From Ectobius pallidus (Eukaryota; Arthropoda; Insecta; Blattodea; Ectobiidae), in the NCBI GenBank assembly GCA_964059195.1, contig CAXKWD010000004.1:124964043-125028042 (forward strand): 64,000 nucleotides of DNA, read 5' to 3'. Below, one piece after another: positions 33,618 through 46,700 of the stretch. The position numbers were made by a program, and so were the translations under genes. Below the pieces are notes generated by a model that was given only the letters and a program-made list of their open reading frames with translations, searched no databases and had not been told where the DNA came from. The number at the start of each line of letters is the position of its first letter. Position 1 is the stretch's first letter.

Positions 33618-34684
33618 TTAATTTAAATATAATTGCTATAAAAATTGCTAATATTATGAGATATTGTCAAGGAATTTCCAACAAAATATCTATTTTAACC
33701 ACAGAGCAGCAGTTTAAACCCTCAACATTGAGGGTTTAGCTAGATCCCATGTTTAAACTTGATGCAAGGCTTAAACTAGTGTGGGGAAAATCATTTTTAC
33801 TTTAAACTCAGGATTAAACAAGTTTGAAGTAAATCCAGGTTTAAACTGACTTGGAGAAAACGGCCCTAAGTGATGTTTCCTTAAACCTAGGTTTTAATAT
33901 GTAGCAGAAAATACACAATAGCAGTGGTGTATATTTTGTGGTTAATCTTAGCTGATACTACTGTTAACTTAATTTCGTTCCAGATATTATTGACGATTTA
34001 ATGTCTAAACAATCATATAAATTAAGAAATAGCCTAGCCTATAATTATAAGTTTAGGACTTCTACGAACTTATACAGAATAAATTGGAATATGTAAAGAA
34101 GACAAAATTTGTTGTAGCTTCTAGATTGTCATGTTAACAGACGACTGTGCTGTAATTTTCCTCTATCCTACTTGAGCGTAAATGACTTCGTATACTTAAA
34201 GAGGCCTATTTCTGCAGGCTTGTATTAAGAAAGGAAAAGTCTATGTAGAAGCAAAATTTCACTGGATATAGCTATTGAGATTTACAACTTAATTATGGTA
34301 ATTTAAAATCTCACAAAAACACTTGATCATTTCTCCATGATTGAAGTTTCTTATAGCCTTATATACTAAACTGAAGTTATGGTTGTGCTTTATGATTTTT
34401 TATTATTATTCTATTCTTTTATTTGGTCTATTATTTATATTCTTTGTACATCGAGGTCATATCAGGAGTTCAGGTTCTGTGAATACCTGTTGTTGTACAG
34501 CTTGTTTTCTAACTTAGACTATTGTTCATGAGTTTATGACATCTGTTTAGCCTATTTCAACTGATATTCAATTTTAATAAATACACGATGAAATAGCGAC
34601 GATGAGGCATCATAAGTAAATACTGTATAGAATTTTTCATTTGTCTATACGACTGGGGAAATCATAAAAAAAAACAAGTAAAAT

Positions 34685-34746
34685 TGGCCGGCCACGGGAT
34701 TTAAACTCTGGACCTCCCTAATGCGAATCCAAAACGCTACCATCAA

Positions 34747-34750
<4 letters not shown>
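34685..34750 (-). mobile_element. tRNA-like SINE head
   Basis: On the minus strand, ATGGCTTGATGGTAGCGTTT, then GAATTC-free AGGGAGGTCC, then CAGAGTTTAAATCCCGTGGC: an A-box-like and a weakened B-box region in tRNA spacing. It resembles the head at 12761-12850 (shared GATGGTAGCGT-like and AAATCCCGTGG phrases). It abuts a TA microsatellite. Confidence 0.45.

Positions 34751-34792
<42 letters not shown>
34750..34792. repeat. TA dinucleotide microsatellite
   Basis: About 21 uninterrupted TA units. Confidence 0.95.
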
Positions 34793-34795
<3 letters not shown>

Positions 34796-34969
34796 GTACT
34801 ATCCGGCCTATTATTATCACTATTATTATTATGAAGCCTATTATTACTAGACTACTATTATTGATTGATAATATTGGTCTCCTATTGACATATTCTCCAC
34901 ATTATAGTTTAGCTTTGTTCAGCTATATTCAACCTCGCCATCATAATGGAATGCATTATGTGCGATATA

Positions 34970-35160
34970 TCTTGCGACGAGAGTCGAAGGAGAGACCTGG
35001 GGTGAGAGACAGGTAAAGCCTGAGTGAGCGAGAGCGCCGGGTCGTCTGCGGAGAAGCGAGCGTGATCACTGGGGGAGCCTGAGAAGGATGCAGCGTAATG
35101 AGGAAGCGGGAAGGACAGAGGGAGTGTCGTTTGGGGTCGAAATAATCCACGAGAAGACTA
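34970..35160. other. GC-rich island of unknown function
   Basis: This 190-bp stretch has many CG dinucleotides and purine-rich plus strand (GAGAGACCTGGGGTGAGAGA, GCGAGAGCGCCGGGTCGTCT). It stands out sharply from the AT-rich surroundings. There is a donor-like ACAG|GTAAAG at about 35008-35017 on the plus strand and an acceptor-like CTCTCACCCCAG on the minus strand. No coding frame is convincing. It could be a non-coding first exon or promoter (prospero on the minus strand or a lncRNA), or part of an old insertion. Confidence 0.3.
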
Positions 35161-37138
35161 GGTGAAGAAATCCGGACAGACCTAATTTATTTTATTAATT
35201 TAATAGGCCTAAATTAAAGAGGGTCTTTGCATTCCCCCATATTAAGTACCCGGTATGTTCCTTCATACCATGCCGCCATGAAATCAGTGGGAATGATTTA
35301 ATCACTAAATTGTGTAGATAACATAAAGGTAAACGTATGTCACTAACAGATTCCACCACCAAGCTATTTCAATACGACGATTATACAACCTGCCGAAATA
35401 CTTCCTATAGACTTTTATGTATTATTTTAATTCAAATAAGAACTTTCATAATTTTTTTCGATGACAAAGAAAATTAATAAGTTATAATTAATATATCAAC
35501 TTTTTATTCAGAACATAAATTTTCTGTAATTTACGTTCCCTAGCCCTTGGAATAAGAAATAAATTTCTATATTTCATTGTTAAGACAGGATTAGAATTAA
35601 GCTTTTTCACGAGGAGGATGTTAACCTTTCCTCTCATTTAAATGAGAGTTTTGATTATAATTATATGATGCACATTAGGTCAGGCAGGGAAGGAAATTTC
35701 TTATGATCCTCAGGGGACATTAATTAATGATTATTAACAATAATTATCTATTATTAATCTAAATGAATGTTCACTAATTAGGCCTACAGATTCTTGCGAA
35801 TAAGCAAGCTAAGCTAGACCTAATTTTAGGAAGAAAAATCTACCTATTGCAATGGATACCACTTTATGATTTTCGAAAAATTCTTTCATATCTTTACGTT
35901 TCATGCTCCCCTAAGTACGAAACCACCGCCCGTTCAAAAAAAATTGTTGTGATATTTATATATATATATATTTATATATATATATATCTTTACACGATAG
36001 CGGCCGTAATTTTGAAGATATTTGAACCAAATTTTATTATGTTATTTCTAGGCCCAATAGTTCGGACAAGTTCGTTAATGGGCAAAATTGGCCCAAGGGG
36101 GTGGTCGGGGGAGGGGGTTGAAATTTTAAAACATTTATATCTCGGCCCCTATGAAGTATAGAGGGAAACTTTGTTTGAATAAATTAGAGTACTCCCTATG
36201 GAGTTCACAGTGACACCAACAATTCGGGGGTTTGAGTGAGGGTGGGGGTGGGGGTGGGGGATGAAAATTCGAAACTTTTGAAACCACGTCTTGTGGAGTA
36301 TCGTTGAAAAGCTCTTGATGAGTACTCTACAAATCAATAAATAGTTTCTTGATAGCTCTCATATGACGCGAGATTTTAATGTTTGAAAATAATAACACTT
36401 AAAAGAATTATTATAATATCATAATTTTGTCTTGTTTAGCGGCTTTGCTAATTTTATTCATTGCTGATCTTGTGCACGGCCTCCCAGAATATTATATCCT
36501 ATTCTTGTTGTCAAAACAAATGATTGTAGGCTCTTCCTCTTTACTGCAGGTTTACCATGCCAAGGCTAAAGAAAAAGAGTGCTATGCAGCGACAATAAAT
36601 TAAACCAAAAGCACTTCGAAATCTACCTCCGCCTGTAGGCCTGCCTAAAGGGATTTTTTATTTCTTACACTGTTGCTGTTTGTAGTTTTGGGGGGAAAAT
36701 ATTTCCCTGGCAGAGAAAGAAATTTCTTACCATGAGCAAAGGAAATTCATTAACGAAAAGTTGAACCCCCTTCCCCGTTAATTTAATCCTTGGCTAAGAA
36801 AATTAATTTGTTTACTTATAGATCTGTAGGCAATGCCGGATCTCATGATTCTTCGAAAAGTAGGCCTAATGTATTCTAAAATCCTAGAAAAACGATAACT
36901 ATACGCGATTAGACGTAGCTTCCTTGAAATAGGGTTGATAGAACATGATTTGTAAAAGTTATAGCAGTAGCCTCATAACACATACATACAAACTTAGCCC
37001 TCGATAATCATCCTTTCACTTTAAATAGTAATTTTATAATGATGCTTGATTCCTATCGAAAATAGAACCCAAGACCACTCGCACTGCAGTACTTTAACTT
37101 ATATTTAGTAAATATACATGATAACAAATATAAATAAC

Positions 37139-37589
37139 TAGGGATGGGTCCTCGATACTTTCGATACCTCGATACTCTCGATACTTGCATGGTATCGGCA
37201 TCGAACGATACTTCAGAAAACTAGCTCGATACTTTTTCGATACTTTTGTAATTCTGCAATTCTGCAATTAAGTGAGAATGCTAGTATTTTTTAACAAAAC
37301 TTGTAAGTGGACTGTTTAAAAAAACTAATTTTAGTTTTAATGTAGAGTTTAAAAATAATTATAGGCTACTGATGATATTAAATTTTGTCTCATTAAATAT
37401 GCAGACTTAATTAATTTAGTCGGTATTACACAGTTCTCTCAAATGTTAATTTTTAATATAGGCCTACTTATTTATTGAAACTGGAAATGTTGAAGGTATC
37501 GAGTATCGAAGTATCGAGTATCGAGGAAAAAATCATGTATCGGTATCGAGTATCGAGTATCGAGAAAATCTGGTATCGACCCATCCCTA
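37139..37589. mobile_element. hAT-type MITE with perfect 8-bp target duplication
   Basis: The element is 451 bp. It starts TAGGGATGGGTCCTCGATAC and ends GACCCATCCCTA, with perfect 12-bp terminal inverted repeats. TAAATAAC flanks it on both sides (37131-37138 and 37590-37597). Both subterminal regions are packed with the motif TCGATAC/GTATCGA (about eight copies left, about ten right), often as CTCGATACTCGATAC. There is no coding capacity. The 8-bp duplication and the TAGGGATGGG end place it with hAT elements. The intact duplications suggest a fairly recent insertion. Confidence 0.9.
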
Positions 37590-38353
37590 TAAATAACTTA
37601 ACAGGCTAGTGAACAAGTAAACTGTTATAAACTTTTACTGTGGTGAGTCATTTATTAAATTAATTATGACCTACTTATGATTGGCTGTGTTATTAGTATT
37701 TTAATTGGTGTCGAAGTGAGCAAGGTATGACGGAAAGTGATCAAACATGTGTGATTGAATGGAAATTGGTAGGAAATTAGAATCCTTGCCATGGGCTCCT
37801 TCATCCGATAGGAAATATTGTGGTTAGGGCGCCACACATTTACCCGTGCTGCATTTCCTTTCCAGCCCTTCAAGGTACTGAATAATTTTACGATATTATG
37901 AATATTCAAGTAGCTGCAGTTAATTTATTTATGGGCAGAGTTCAGTTGTGGGATGCTCAATATGCTGGCATCAGAAATTAAATTGTAGGCCTATCTTCAT
38001 CTTTTGTAAATATAATTATTTTCATCATTGCACTTGTTTGTAAAAGATATTATTCGTTCCGTTTTCCTCATTTCTAGAATATTGTTTATTCAATCTGATT
38101 GCAAGCTTCTGTTTTTGCGGTTTATGTACTATTTTTTATTTTCCTACATCCTACTTTTATGGCATTTCATTTCCTTTTTAATTAATTAATTTCTTCATGC
38201 TTCATTTTGTACTTTTTCGCCTACACTTCATCATATCATTTCGTGTTCTTTCTCAAATAAGCTTAACTGTTTTCTTCCTAAAATTATCTGAAATCCAATT
38301 AAAATATTCTGTATTAAATAAATAATAACATGCTTATTAATATTGACAAAACA

Positions 38354-38354
38354 A

Positions 38355-38409
<55 letters not shown>
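38354..38409. repeat. ATT trinucleotide microsatellite
   Basis: About 18 ATT units, continued by interrupted repeats. Confidence 0.95.
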
Positions 38410-39091
38410 GCTGTATTATTATTATTATTATATTACATTATTATATTATTGTGTTATTACGGTAGTAGTAGTAATAGTAGTAGTATAGTAACCTAGTGGT
38501 AGTACTAACAGCAGTTGTAATAGGCTTTATGTTTTCCCTCCCATTATTTCTCTCGACATTTTATCTTAGTAGGCCTTCTTTTTATTCTAAATTCGACTCT
38601 TCGTTTCTTTATTGCGATTCAGCTTTCAAGGTTCCTTTTAATTTTTAATTCTCATTAAATCTTCTGTTCTACCTAATGATTTATGTGAAGTCTTTCGTTA
38701 CTGCGTTTGATTAAATTATTTACCGATACGTATAATCGAGTTGTTTTCTTTCACATTTTTCCTTATTCCTTTCTGCTTTCTTTCCAGTGTTTTCTTATTC
38801 TGTTTCTGCTGTGAGTATTGTTCTGGGTACACATTGGGAGCATGAGGTCGCGATCCGTGGGAACCAGCTGATCTGTGTAGGAGGATGTGGCCCATCACTG
38901 CGAGATGAGTAGTGAGAAGGGGAAGAGTTTCCTCAAGAAGCCGACCCACTCCACGCTCCGAATTATATTATAAGGAAATGTGACACTCAGGAGTTATCTT
39001 CATTTCCTTTAACAGATAAGCCTATTGTTAATTTTCTTAGATTATAGAGCTACTAGTACAACATATGGAGTACTAAGCATTAATAACAGTG

Positions 39092-39132
<41 letters not shown>
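39092..39132. repeat. AAT trinucleotide microsatellite
   Basis: About 13 uninterrupted AAT units. Confidence 0.95.
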
Positions 39133-39133
<1 letters not shown>

Positions 39134-39284
39134 TAATTATATCACTTAATAATAACATATTATGATATAATGACATAACCTGATTGACTGATTAAACATC
39201 GCCGAGCCTAATCCGATGAAGCTATAAGTATTAAATTTAATCAGTAGTTTTATTTTATAATGTAGATAGGCCTACCCACTAAGA

Positions 39285-39935
39285 AGGAATTTTTCAAAAT
39301 TAATCCCTAAGGGGGTCATAAGGGGGGTTAAAAATTTACATGGCAAAATATTATTAAAATGGTTCTGTTGTCTTAAAACTGGGTAAAAGTGCTCCAAAAC
39401 ATACATAATTAAACAAACTTTTTATTTTGGGGAAAGGGGCAACTTATAAATAGGCCTACAGTATTTATATTCAAAACAATACTTTTTTGGCTGAATTTTC
39501 TTGAAATTTTGTATAAATACTCTACAACACAAATATTGAAATCACGTTTCGAATCATTTCCTAAGGGAGTTGAAAGTTTATATGGCGAAACATTATTTAA
39601 TGGATCTATTGACTTAAAACTTTGTAAAAGTACTCAAAACGTAAATAAATAACACCTATTTTTCATTCCATCCGAAATCAGCCCATACGGGGGGTGTGAA
39701 AAGGGGATACAAAAGAACTACAAAAATGCTAAAAAATGTAAAAAGAAGGCCTATACAAAAACGAGCTGATTTTTTTGTTCGATTTCCTTGAAACTAGCAT
39801 AGACTAATCAAAAACAAAAATAGTGAAACACGTATTTCAGCATTTTCAAAAATTCAGATCCTAAGGGGTTTATAAATGCAAAGAGGTCATAAAGAGGTTT
39901 AAACTTTGTATGGAGAAACCTTATAGTATTCTTAT
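39285..39935. repeat. three diverged tandem units of about 260-300 bp
   Basis: Unit 1 (from about 39290) has CCCTAAGGGGGTCATAAGG, then GTCTTAAAACTGGGTAAAAG and CATACATAATTAAACAAAC. Unit 2 (from about 39548) has TCCTAAGGGAGTTGAAAG, then GACTTAAAACTTTGTAAAAG and CGTAAATAAATAACACC. Unit 3 (from about 39850) starts ATCCTAAGGGGTTTATAAAT and is cut short after GTATGGAGAAACC. The order is the same in each, so this is a decayed tandem array or the repeated 3' region of one element. Confidence 0.6.
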
Positions 39936-42900
39936 TGTTTCTCATTTACAATTGTTGTCAGTAACTTTAAAAATTTAGTTAAAACTAGGGATTGGAGTAC
40001 CACTATAACGATAATGATGGTAAAATTGATAACAACAAAATTGTCGTATTTGATTAAAAATAGTCTATAAAACTTAAAGAGGCAGAAGTATGATGTGACT
40101 TTTTTCGTCGTGAGCATAAATGATATAGTCATAACACTATTTAGTAGATTAACTTAAATTGATTAATTGAAACGTTGCGATTCGTAACAGTCCGAAGCCA
40201 AAAATGGTCTTTGTAAAGAATGAATGCTTCCCTTTTGCATTTATGCATGCAGACTATCTCTTCTTTTGGAAATCTTGTGTAATACGGAACCACGTTCAGC
40301 TTGAACCAGACAAAACTCCTTGACTTTTAAGCCGCCAAAGAATTACATCCGAAACAAATCAACATATAGGCTATTCAGCATTTTTCAGTAAAATTATCTT
40401 GGGATAAAACTAGCATTCGTAACCTCAGTTTTTATCTTTGACAATACTGTGAAGAATAGATGTCGTGGTTCTAATTGCACATAAAGCTGTAGTCCCAGTT
40501 GCAATAACATTATTTTCTTAGACTTCATCCCAGAATAGTGGATAGGCTTAGGTCTCTTTACTCTATTGACTCTATGGGACCTACCAGCCACTATCCCCAT
40601 GAGCATTCTGCTAAGTTTAAACTCTTTCTCGATATTTTTATCGCAATATATGCCTACTATAACGTGCTCCTTGGCTGGTTTCTTCTCTCTCTCTCTCTTC
40701 CGCCCCTTTTCCTCTGCGTTACTTAATCTTAACTTGTACTTCCTGCCAGTTTGGGGTGACAAGCCGAGATGCTGACTCACACAATGACACCGCCGCGAAA
40801 CTGATCTCCCGAACTAGGAAATGAGATGTTCTCACACTTATTAGCATGGTTATTAAGCAGCATGAGTAACTTATGTTTACGCTAATCAAGTCCCCTCTTG
40901 TTTTTGTTGCAGAAATGTTGGTTGTGTTTACTTGGCCCTGATGCTCCAGGATGAGCTCCCCTGTTAATTCAATTGGCAACACGAGAAATATGAGAATATT
41001 TTCGCACTCTTATTCTATTTCATCTCATCAATTTATGAGGACAATAACATAAATTGCTTCGGTGTATACGTATCTCAAAGTTTCCCTCTTTAGAAAATTG
41101 TACAGGAATTCTCACGCTTCTGTGAATTCTATCGGAATTCCCCAAAACTAACGAATTTTCACCGTTATATTCGTTGTAAAAATATAAAAGCATTAGTCTT
41201 TTAATTTTTAATGAGGAAAGCCTTGTGGTAAATTCGTGCACATCAAGCATTATTTTTAGTATCATCCTCCTGTGTTAATAACATATAGCCTAACTGGGGT
41301 ATACAGAGTGAAAATGATATGAACCTGCAGACTGAAGGAGACGATTGAGTGGACTTACTGAACAAAAATCCTCTAATACTTTTTGCGATAAAATGTAAGG
41401 TTCATTTGATCATCGGGTTTAAAATTTAGATAAAGTGGCAACGTTGGAATAAATGTTAATCTTATTAATGTAGAAATGATCCCGCTTAGGTACAACACGT
41501 AAACAAAACATTTACATTGAGTCATCGACCTGTATGCGAGTAAAAACAGCTAACGCTATGTTGCCAGTTCTTGTATTATTAAATAGGTATCAAATTTTGG
41601 TCTTTTAAAAGTCAATTTGAATGAAACCTGTTCATTCTGTAATCACTAATCAGAAATTTAGATCCTGTGTTCGGTAATAAATCCTGCAATATATCCGTAA
41701 AATTATTTTCACAAAACTGTAAACTTCCCATCGGTACGACCAATTTGGACTGAAAATCTGCAAAATAATGTCACTTCCGTTCTGTATAGGACTAAATGGG
41801 CTATATAACTGGATCGTACAAAATGTTGAACCAGTCTGGCGACTTTAAGAGTTCTGTTTTAGGCTATCTCAGAGAATTGATGATAATTAAGAATTACAAC
41901 ATATTCTCCAAATGAGGCCACATACCAGTACTTATTTAGTTAACAGTCTAAGTGCTATGGTTACATTACAGATTACATAATATGTAGACCTAATTATGCT
42001 AAGTTATATTGCAATGGCCAGCATGTATACCACTCCATACTCGAAGATATAACTAGCCCACTATAATCTATAAGACAAAACAAAATTAAATGGTACTCGA
42101 TATTATACTGATATATCTGTTTCATAATTCACCCTATAAAGCAAGGTCATATTTAAATCGACCGTGCAGCATTTCGTCTGTTTGTAAATTTGTTTGTAAC
42201 GCAGTTACGACCAATGACGAAGTTCGATTTTCTTCCAATTTGGCCAGAATGTTCCTTGAAGTCTTTAGAAACGACGTATGGGATAAGAATTTTTATTTTT
42301 TGATTCAGTTTCAATATGTTGACCGTTTTAATAGTCCCGTTTCAAGTAATGTTTAGCCTCTTTCAACGATTTTACCCAAACGTTTCCCCTGGAAAAACTG
42401 TTGTCTTCACAATGAATTACAACATTGGCTAAACCCTTAAAGAGTTCCATGAAAAGCAGATTTTAGATTTTTTGGGGGTCGCAAGGCAGAAATACTAATG
42501 TAGTATGTATTTGTCATAACATTTACTGAAAGTAGATAATTTATAATTATTGCTTGCATTATAGGTGGGCTGTATGGGCATCTAACCTACACTAAAGTTC
42601 ATTTTCATTGCTTGATATACATTTATATTCTACAATCTCTATTATCTGTTGTAAACTTTTCTTATAAACTTATTAACTTTTGAGAAGTCATAAGAGGAGG
42701 GAATAATGAGCTCCGTACAGCAGCAAAGCTACATTTTGTGTCTTAATGTCATACCTCCCCTTGCTATAAACCGCCAAGTTAACTTCTCCACTTGGACAAC
42801 TCCGTAACCAAACTGGCCCCTTTCCAAACAAGCAAGTACAGAAAAAAAAAGAGAGCAAGAATAAACCATTACATTTCCAACTTTCAAGTCTGTAGATGAA

Positions 42901-43616
42901 ACTGCCTTATGTAGGAGCTATATCCATAGTAAAATTATGCCAAGCGATTAAAACTTGATACAATAGCCCTGCTGCAGGACCAACGAGAGGAGTCATTTCC
43001 GCCAGTCCGCATCACATCAAGAAACACTCAGTAGCCAAGAAACTGTAATAACACATGCTATATGCCACAAATTGCACTCCTAAATAGCCATTAAATATTT
43101 ACTTCATTATCATTTCCACATTTAATGCCATTCCTTAAATAATAACTGTAGCCTACTAAAACAGTCCTCACTATCCAAACAAATTGTAATGACATCTTTT
43201 CACATTTATTAACATTTAAAAAATTACTAAAATTAATGTAATGCCCGTTAACACCACATCATAAAATAATCTATATTTGTATAAATTATTTAAAATTACT
43301 AATAAAATAATCCGATATAAACATCGAACACAAAGTTGCGCATAAACTAATTAGGCCTACTACACTAACTGAAACGAAATCGGTTTAAAGTATCGGTAGG
43401 CTATATTTACTGAAGTATTTTGAATGTAATTTTTCACGGTTCATTCTGTAGGCTTTCTTAGAATTCTTAATAAATACTTCTCTTGAATTTACATATAACA
43501 ATGAACTTCGTCTGCCTATTAATAATTTTAGGCGTAATTTTTGTAAATGGGCTATTCCCCTCAAATTTTGGAAAGGAGTTTAGGAACTAGGCTCATTCCA
43601 ATTTTCAGGGAAATGG

Positions 43617-43617
<1 letters not shown>
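39936..43617. other. non-coding stretch without a recognised gene
   Basis: Mostly AT-rich sequence. The part at 40790-40985 is more complex and carries homeodomain-type cores, so it is listed separately. The open frames of 60-130 codons here have no domain-like composition. Confidence 0.55.
40790..40985. promoter_or_regulatory. candidate regulatory stretch
   Basis: Unique-looking sequence with CCGCCGCGAAACTGATC near 40790, TTAGCATGGTTATTAAGCAGC near 40840 and CCTGTTAATTCAATTGGCAA near 40960. It contrasts with the AT-rich, repeat-laden flanks. TTTTTGTTGCAG at 40900-40911 on the plus strand resembles a splice acceptor but leads into no coding frame. Regulatory function is a guess. Confidence 0.2.

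Positions 43618-43676
<59 letters not shown>
43618..43676. repeat. AAT trinucleotide microsatellite
   Basis: About 19 AAT units, followed by interrupted AAT/AAC repeats to about 43715. Confidence 0.95.
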
Positions 43677-43719
43677 GTAATAATAATGATAATAATAATA
43701 ACAACAACAATAATAGGTC

Positions 43720-46700
43720 CTAATTAAAATAAGTTTTACAATAATGATAAATTTGCAATTGATTTGGTAGTTCAATGTATATGTTGATTTGGTACACGTT
43801 GCTTTCCAATTCACTCTGCTATAAGTTTCGGTTCTAATTTTTAAGTGAACAGTGGGCCTACATTGTGAAATTATCAGCAGAAGGGTTATAAGCTATTATA
43901 TTTAACTATGCATTTGATTAACTTAGGGTGAGGAACATCCAACTTTAAACTCTAGTATGATATATTATCTCCAATCTTCAAACTCCAGGATGGTAGGCTT
44001 AGGCCTGTACTTAGTTGGATAGAATCTAAGTAATAAGAAACTAAAAGTTCGCTGCCTAATTTAATTAAACATTTATAAATTGAAATGAAAGCATCAGACC
44101 TATTAGCCTGAACGTGCTTTGCTTATCAAAGATCAGAGTCACAAATTCAAAGAATCCGCAGATGAATGTGGCCTATGAGTTAAAAGTGACTCAATAGTGT
44201 TTTCTTACTATTTCTCTTTGTAGACTTATTTATACGAGTCAGAAATTCTTCCTTTGGTTTTGTCTAAAAAGCACTCGATTGGGACTTGTTAAATAATTAG
44301 GAAAATTATTAGGATTATTGTTAATTTATATTCATCATGTCCATGAATAATTTTTTTATGCGTTTGGTGAGGTTGACTTATTTTAACATGAAAATGTCAT
44401 TTATGAAGAGTAGGCCTAAGTGAAGTTTTCCTGTCCCTCTACCCTCTCTCGGAAAATAAGCATACCATAATTAGTATAGGTAATGAAACCTCCATTGGAG
44501 GCCCCTTCGCCCCACCTGGGGATCATAGGGTACCAGATATAGATACAGAAGTGAAGTTTTGTCATTATTTGTAAGGCTAATCTTAATAACTCCTAATGTC
44601 ATCTTAGTTGATATTTCTAGTACGGATACTCACCTGGTCATGGTTTTACGATTATATTAACCCATTTTTTAAATAGTAGTAGACCTTTCCAACAAATTGT
44701 TGTTCTTCTGAAATCTAAAATTCTGTTTGTACGTTAATAATTGTAAGCTAATTGTGGTTCTGATGGCTCTAAATTATTTACGATTAAGAAAGTTTGGTTA
44801 AAATTTAAATTCTGAAATGTATGTCAAAGCAAGTCTTGGCAAAAGGAATACTATTTCATTTCAGTTTCTGAAGCTAATTCCGTATGCTTTTTAGGTTTAA
44901 AGAAGTTTTACTTCGTAATTCAATCGATCCTTTGTGGCATTCATATATGATAGGACCATCACTTGTTTCAAAATGTTTGTTCTTTCTTAATAAAGGTTAT
45001 ACAGTTGAGGGCTCATAAAACATACAAAGAGCAGAACACCTATCAGCCTGTAGACACGCAACGGTACTGCTGCTACAATGTTTTCGTTATCCCTTGCTTT
45101 GTACTGATTTCAACAGGTGCCTATGACAGTTTCTTAATGCCCAGCACGCTTAGACTTCTTTCTCGATGAACCGCCCTCCAAATAGATCGTTAAACTTAGA
45201 TTAATATTGATAAAGTTCTCATTTCTTTTCAAGACATAAAAAACGTTTCAAGTATGACTATATAAGCTTAATGTTAGTCTGAAATATGCATAACTTTAAA
45301 GACACAGTTCCTAACTGTCTGATTCATCATCATAATGGCGACGCAAAGGAATTATTTAAAGACTGTTGTCAGTTTCTTTTGAAGCTGCCGAGTTTGTTTT
45401 CCTTTTCTTTCCGAACTTGTCTTCACGTAACTTAAGTTAACTAACTGGCTTTCAAATTCAACCCTCCACATGCCTTGACAGGGTAAGTTCGTCTGATGAT
45501 GATGATTCTCAAATAGATCGGCCTGTACTTAGTAAGCTACAACCAAAGAATATATTTCTATGACTGATTGTTTAATATCATTCGTCTTAGAACTAGGAAT
45601 GGAATTATCCGTGTAAGAGTTAACTGGTTAACTGAGTAATAAACTATTTAAATAACAATTATTTTTTATTCAATTACCAAGGCAACAGTTAATCAAATAA
45701 TTGGATAATAACGTAATTTTATACAAATTTTTAAATATTTGCTTTTACGAAATTAACTGTTAAAATGAATGGCAGTTTTTTTAAAGGTAGAGAGTGGACC
45801 ATCGGTTCGAAGGCATAAAAGGTTTTTAATTTTGATACTTGCAAGAATTCATAGAGTGAAAGAACTATACATTGAATTTGGTGCAAAGGTAGATGATTGG
45901 AACTTATTTTCTGTTATCTTTTGACAAATTATTTGGCGATAACTATTACTAATAAGTTTATTATATGTCTACCTACGGATAATCGCTGTAAAAATCCAGA
46001 TGACTAAGTTTCCTAATAACAGCTAGGACTATATACTTGTTTGTTCCACCTATACTTATAATGTTGAGATAGATCGAATCCCAGTGAACCTGATTTGCTG
46101 CAAACAAACTAATCTCGAGGAGAAAGCTACTCTTGCTCTTGATCCACGATAGAAAAATAATGGGTGGAATGCATAAAATGGTAGTAGATACTTTTACTAC
46201 CTACTAAGATTTGTATGAATAAAAACCTTAGGGAAAGCTATTCCTCTTAGCAAAGAATAGATACTGTTGGCCATGATTAGATTTGACTTGAAGCCTTAGA
46301 ATAAACTAATTATGAAATGTATGCATCAAGTGTAGTATAGAACTCTACTTTGTAGGTTTTACTACGAAAAATCGTAGCATGCATCGTTCGTGGCTTCGAT
46401 TACTTAATGAATGGTTGGTGGTAATTTGCATGGCTGCGTTTTTACAAATAAGAGATAAAGGAGGTATAAAACAGAAGAGCGCCATCAGTTACAGAAAACA
46501 GATGAAAAATGATGAAAATTATGGTTAATGCTTTCTCATCACAATCACAATCATGCTCAGCATTCGATTAGTAGCCAATAGTAACGGAAATCCCCGAAGA
46601 GCACAAAATTGATTACTATCGGAAAGTAAAACCTACGGAATGCTAGCATGCCCTTCGTAGCAGAATAACAATTGTGTTTATGAAAATGCTATGAAGTTTA

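Larger units (their letters stand above)
30169..33866. mobile_element. DNA transposon of about 3.7 kb, PIF/Harbinger-like ends
   Basis: Left end GAGCCGTTTTCTCCAAATC and the reverse complement of the right end GGGCCGTTTTCTCCAAGTC match at 17 of 19 positions. The element is flanked by TAA on both sides (30166-30168 and 33867-33869), the target duplication of PIF/Harbinger elements. Both subterminal regions contain many TTTAAAC or TTAAAC motifs (left near 30190, 30232, 30280; right near 33713, 33751, 33769, 33803, 33816, 33840), as expected for transposase-binding repeats. The interior is AT-rich with only one convincing protein remnant (33441..33617, minus). No intact transposase was seen, so the copy appears dead or non-autonomous. 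The superfamily rests on TIR shape and target duplication. Confidence 0.75.
33870..37138. other. non-coding stretch with simple repeats and a GC-rich island
   Basis: No gene was recognised. It contains a tRNA-like SINE head, TA microsatellites at 34750-34792 and 35956-35988, a GC-rich island at 34970-35160, and a diffuse repeat-like region at 35880-36380 with GGGGGTGGGGGT runs near 36240. Confidence 0.6.
37598..39279. other. non-coding stretch with ATT and AAT microsatellites
   Basis: No gene was recognised. An ATT run at 38354-38409 is followed by further interrupted ATT/TAG repeats to about 38490, and a second run lies at 39092-39132. A GC-richer block at 38815-38945 is unclassified and could be a repeat fragment. 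Confidence 0.6.

Noticed and set aside
40900..40911. Splice acceptor TTTTTGTTGCAG on the plus strand
   Set aside because: No coding frame or partner donor supports an exon here. Such strings are frequent by chance.
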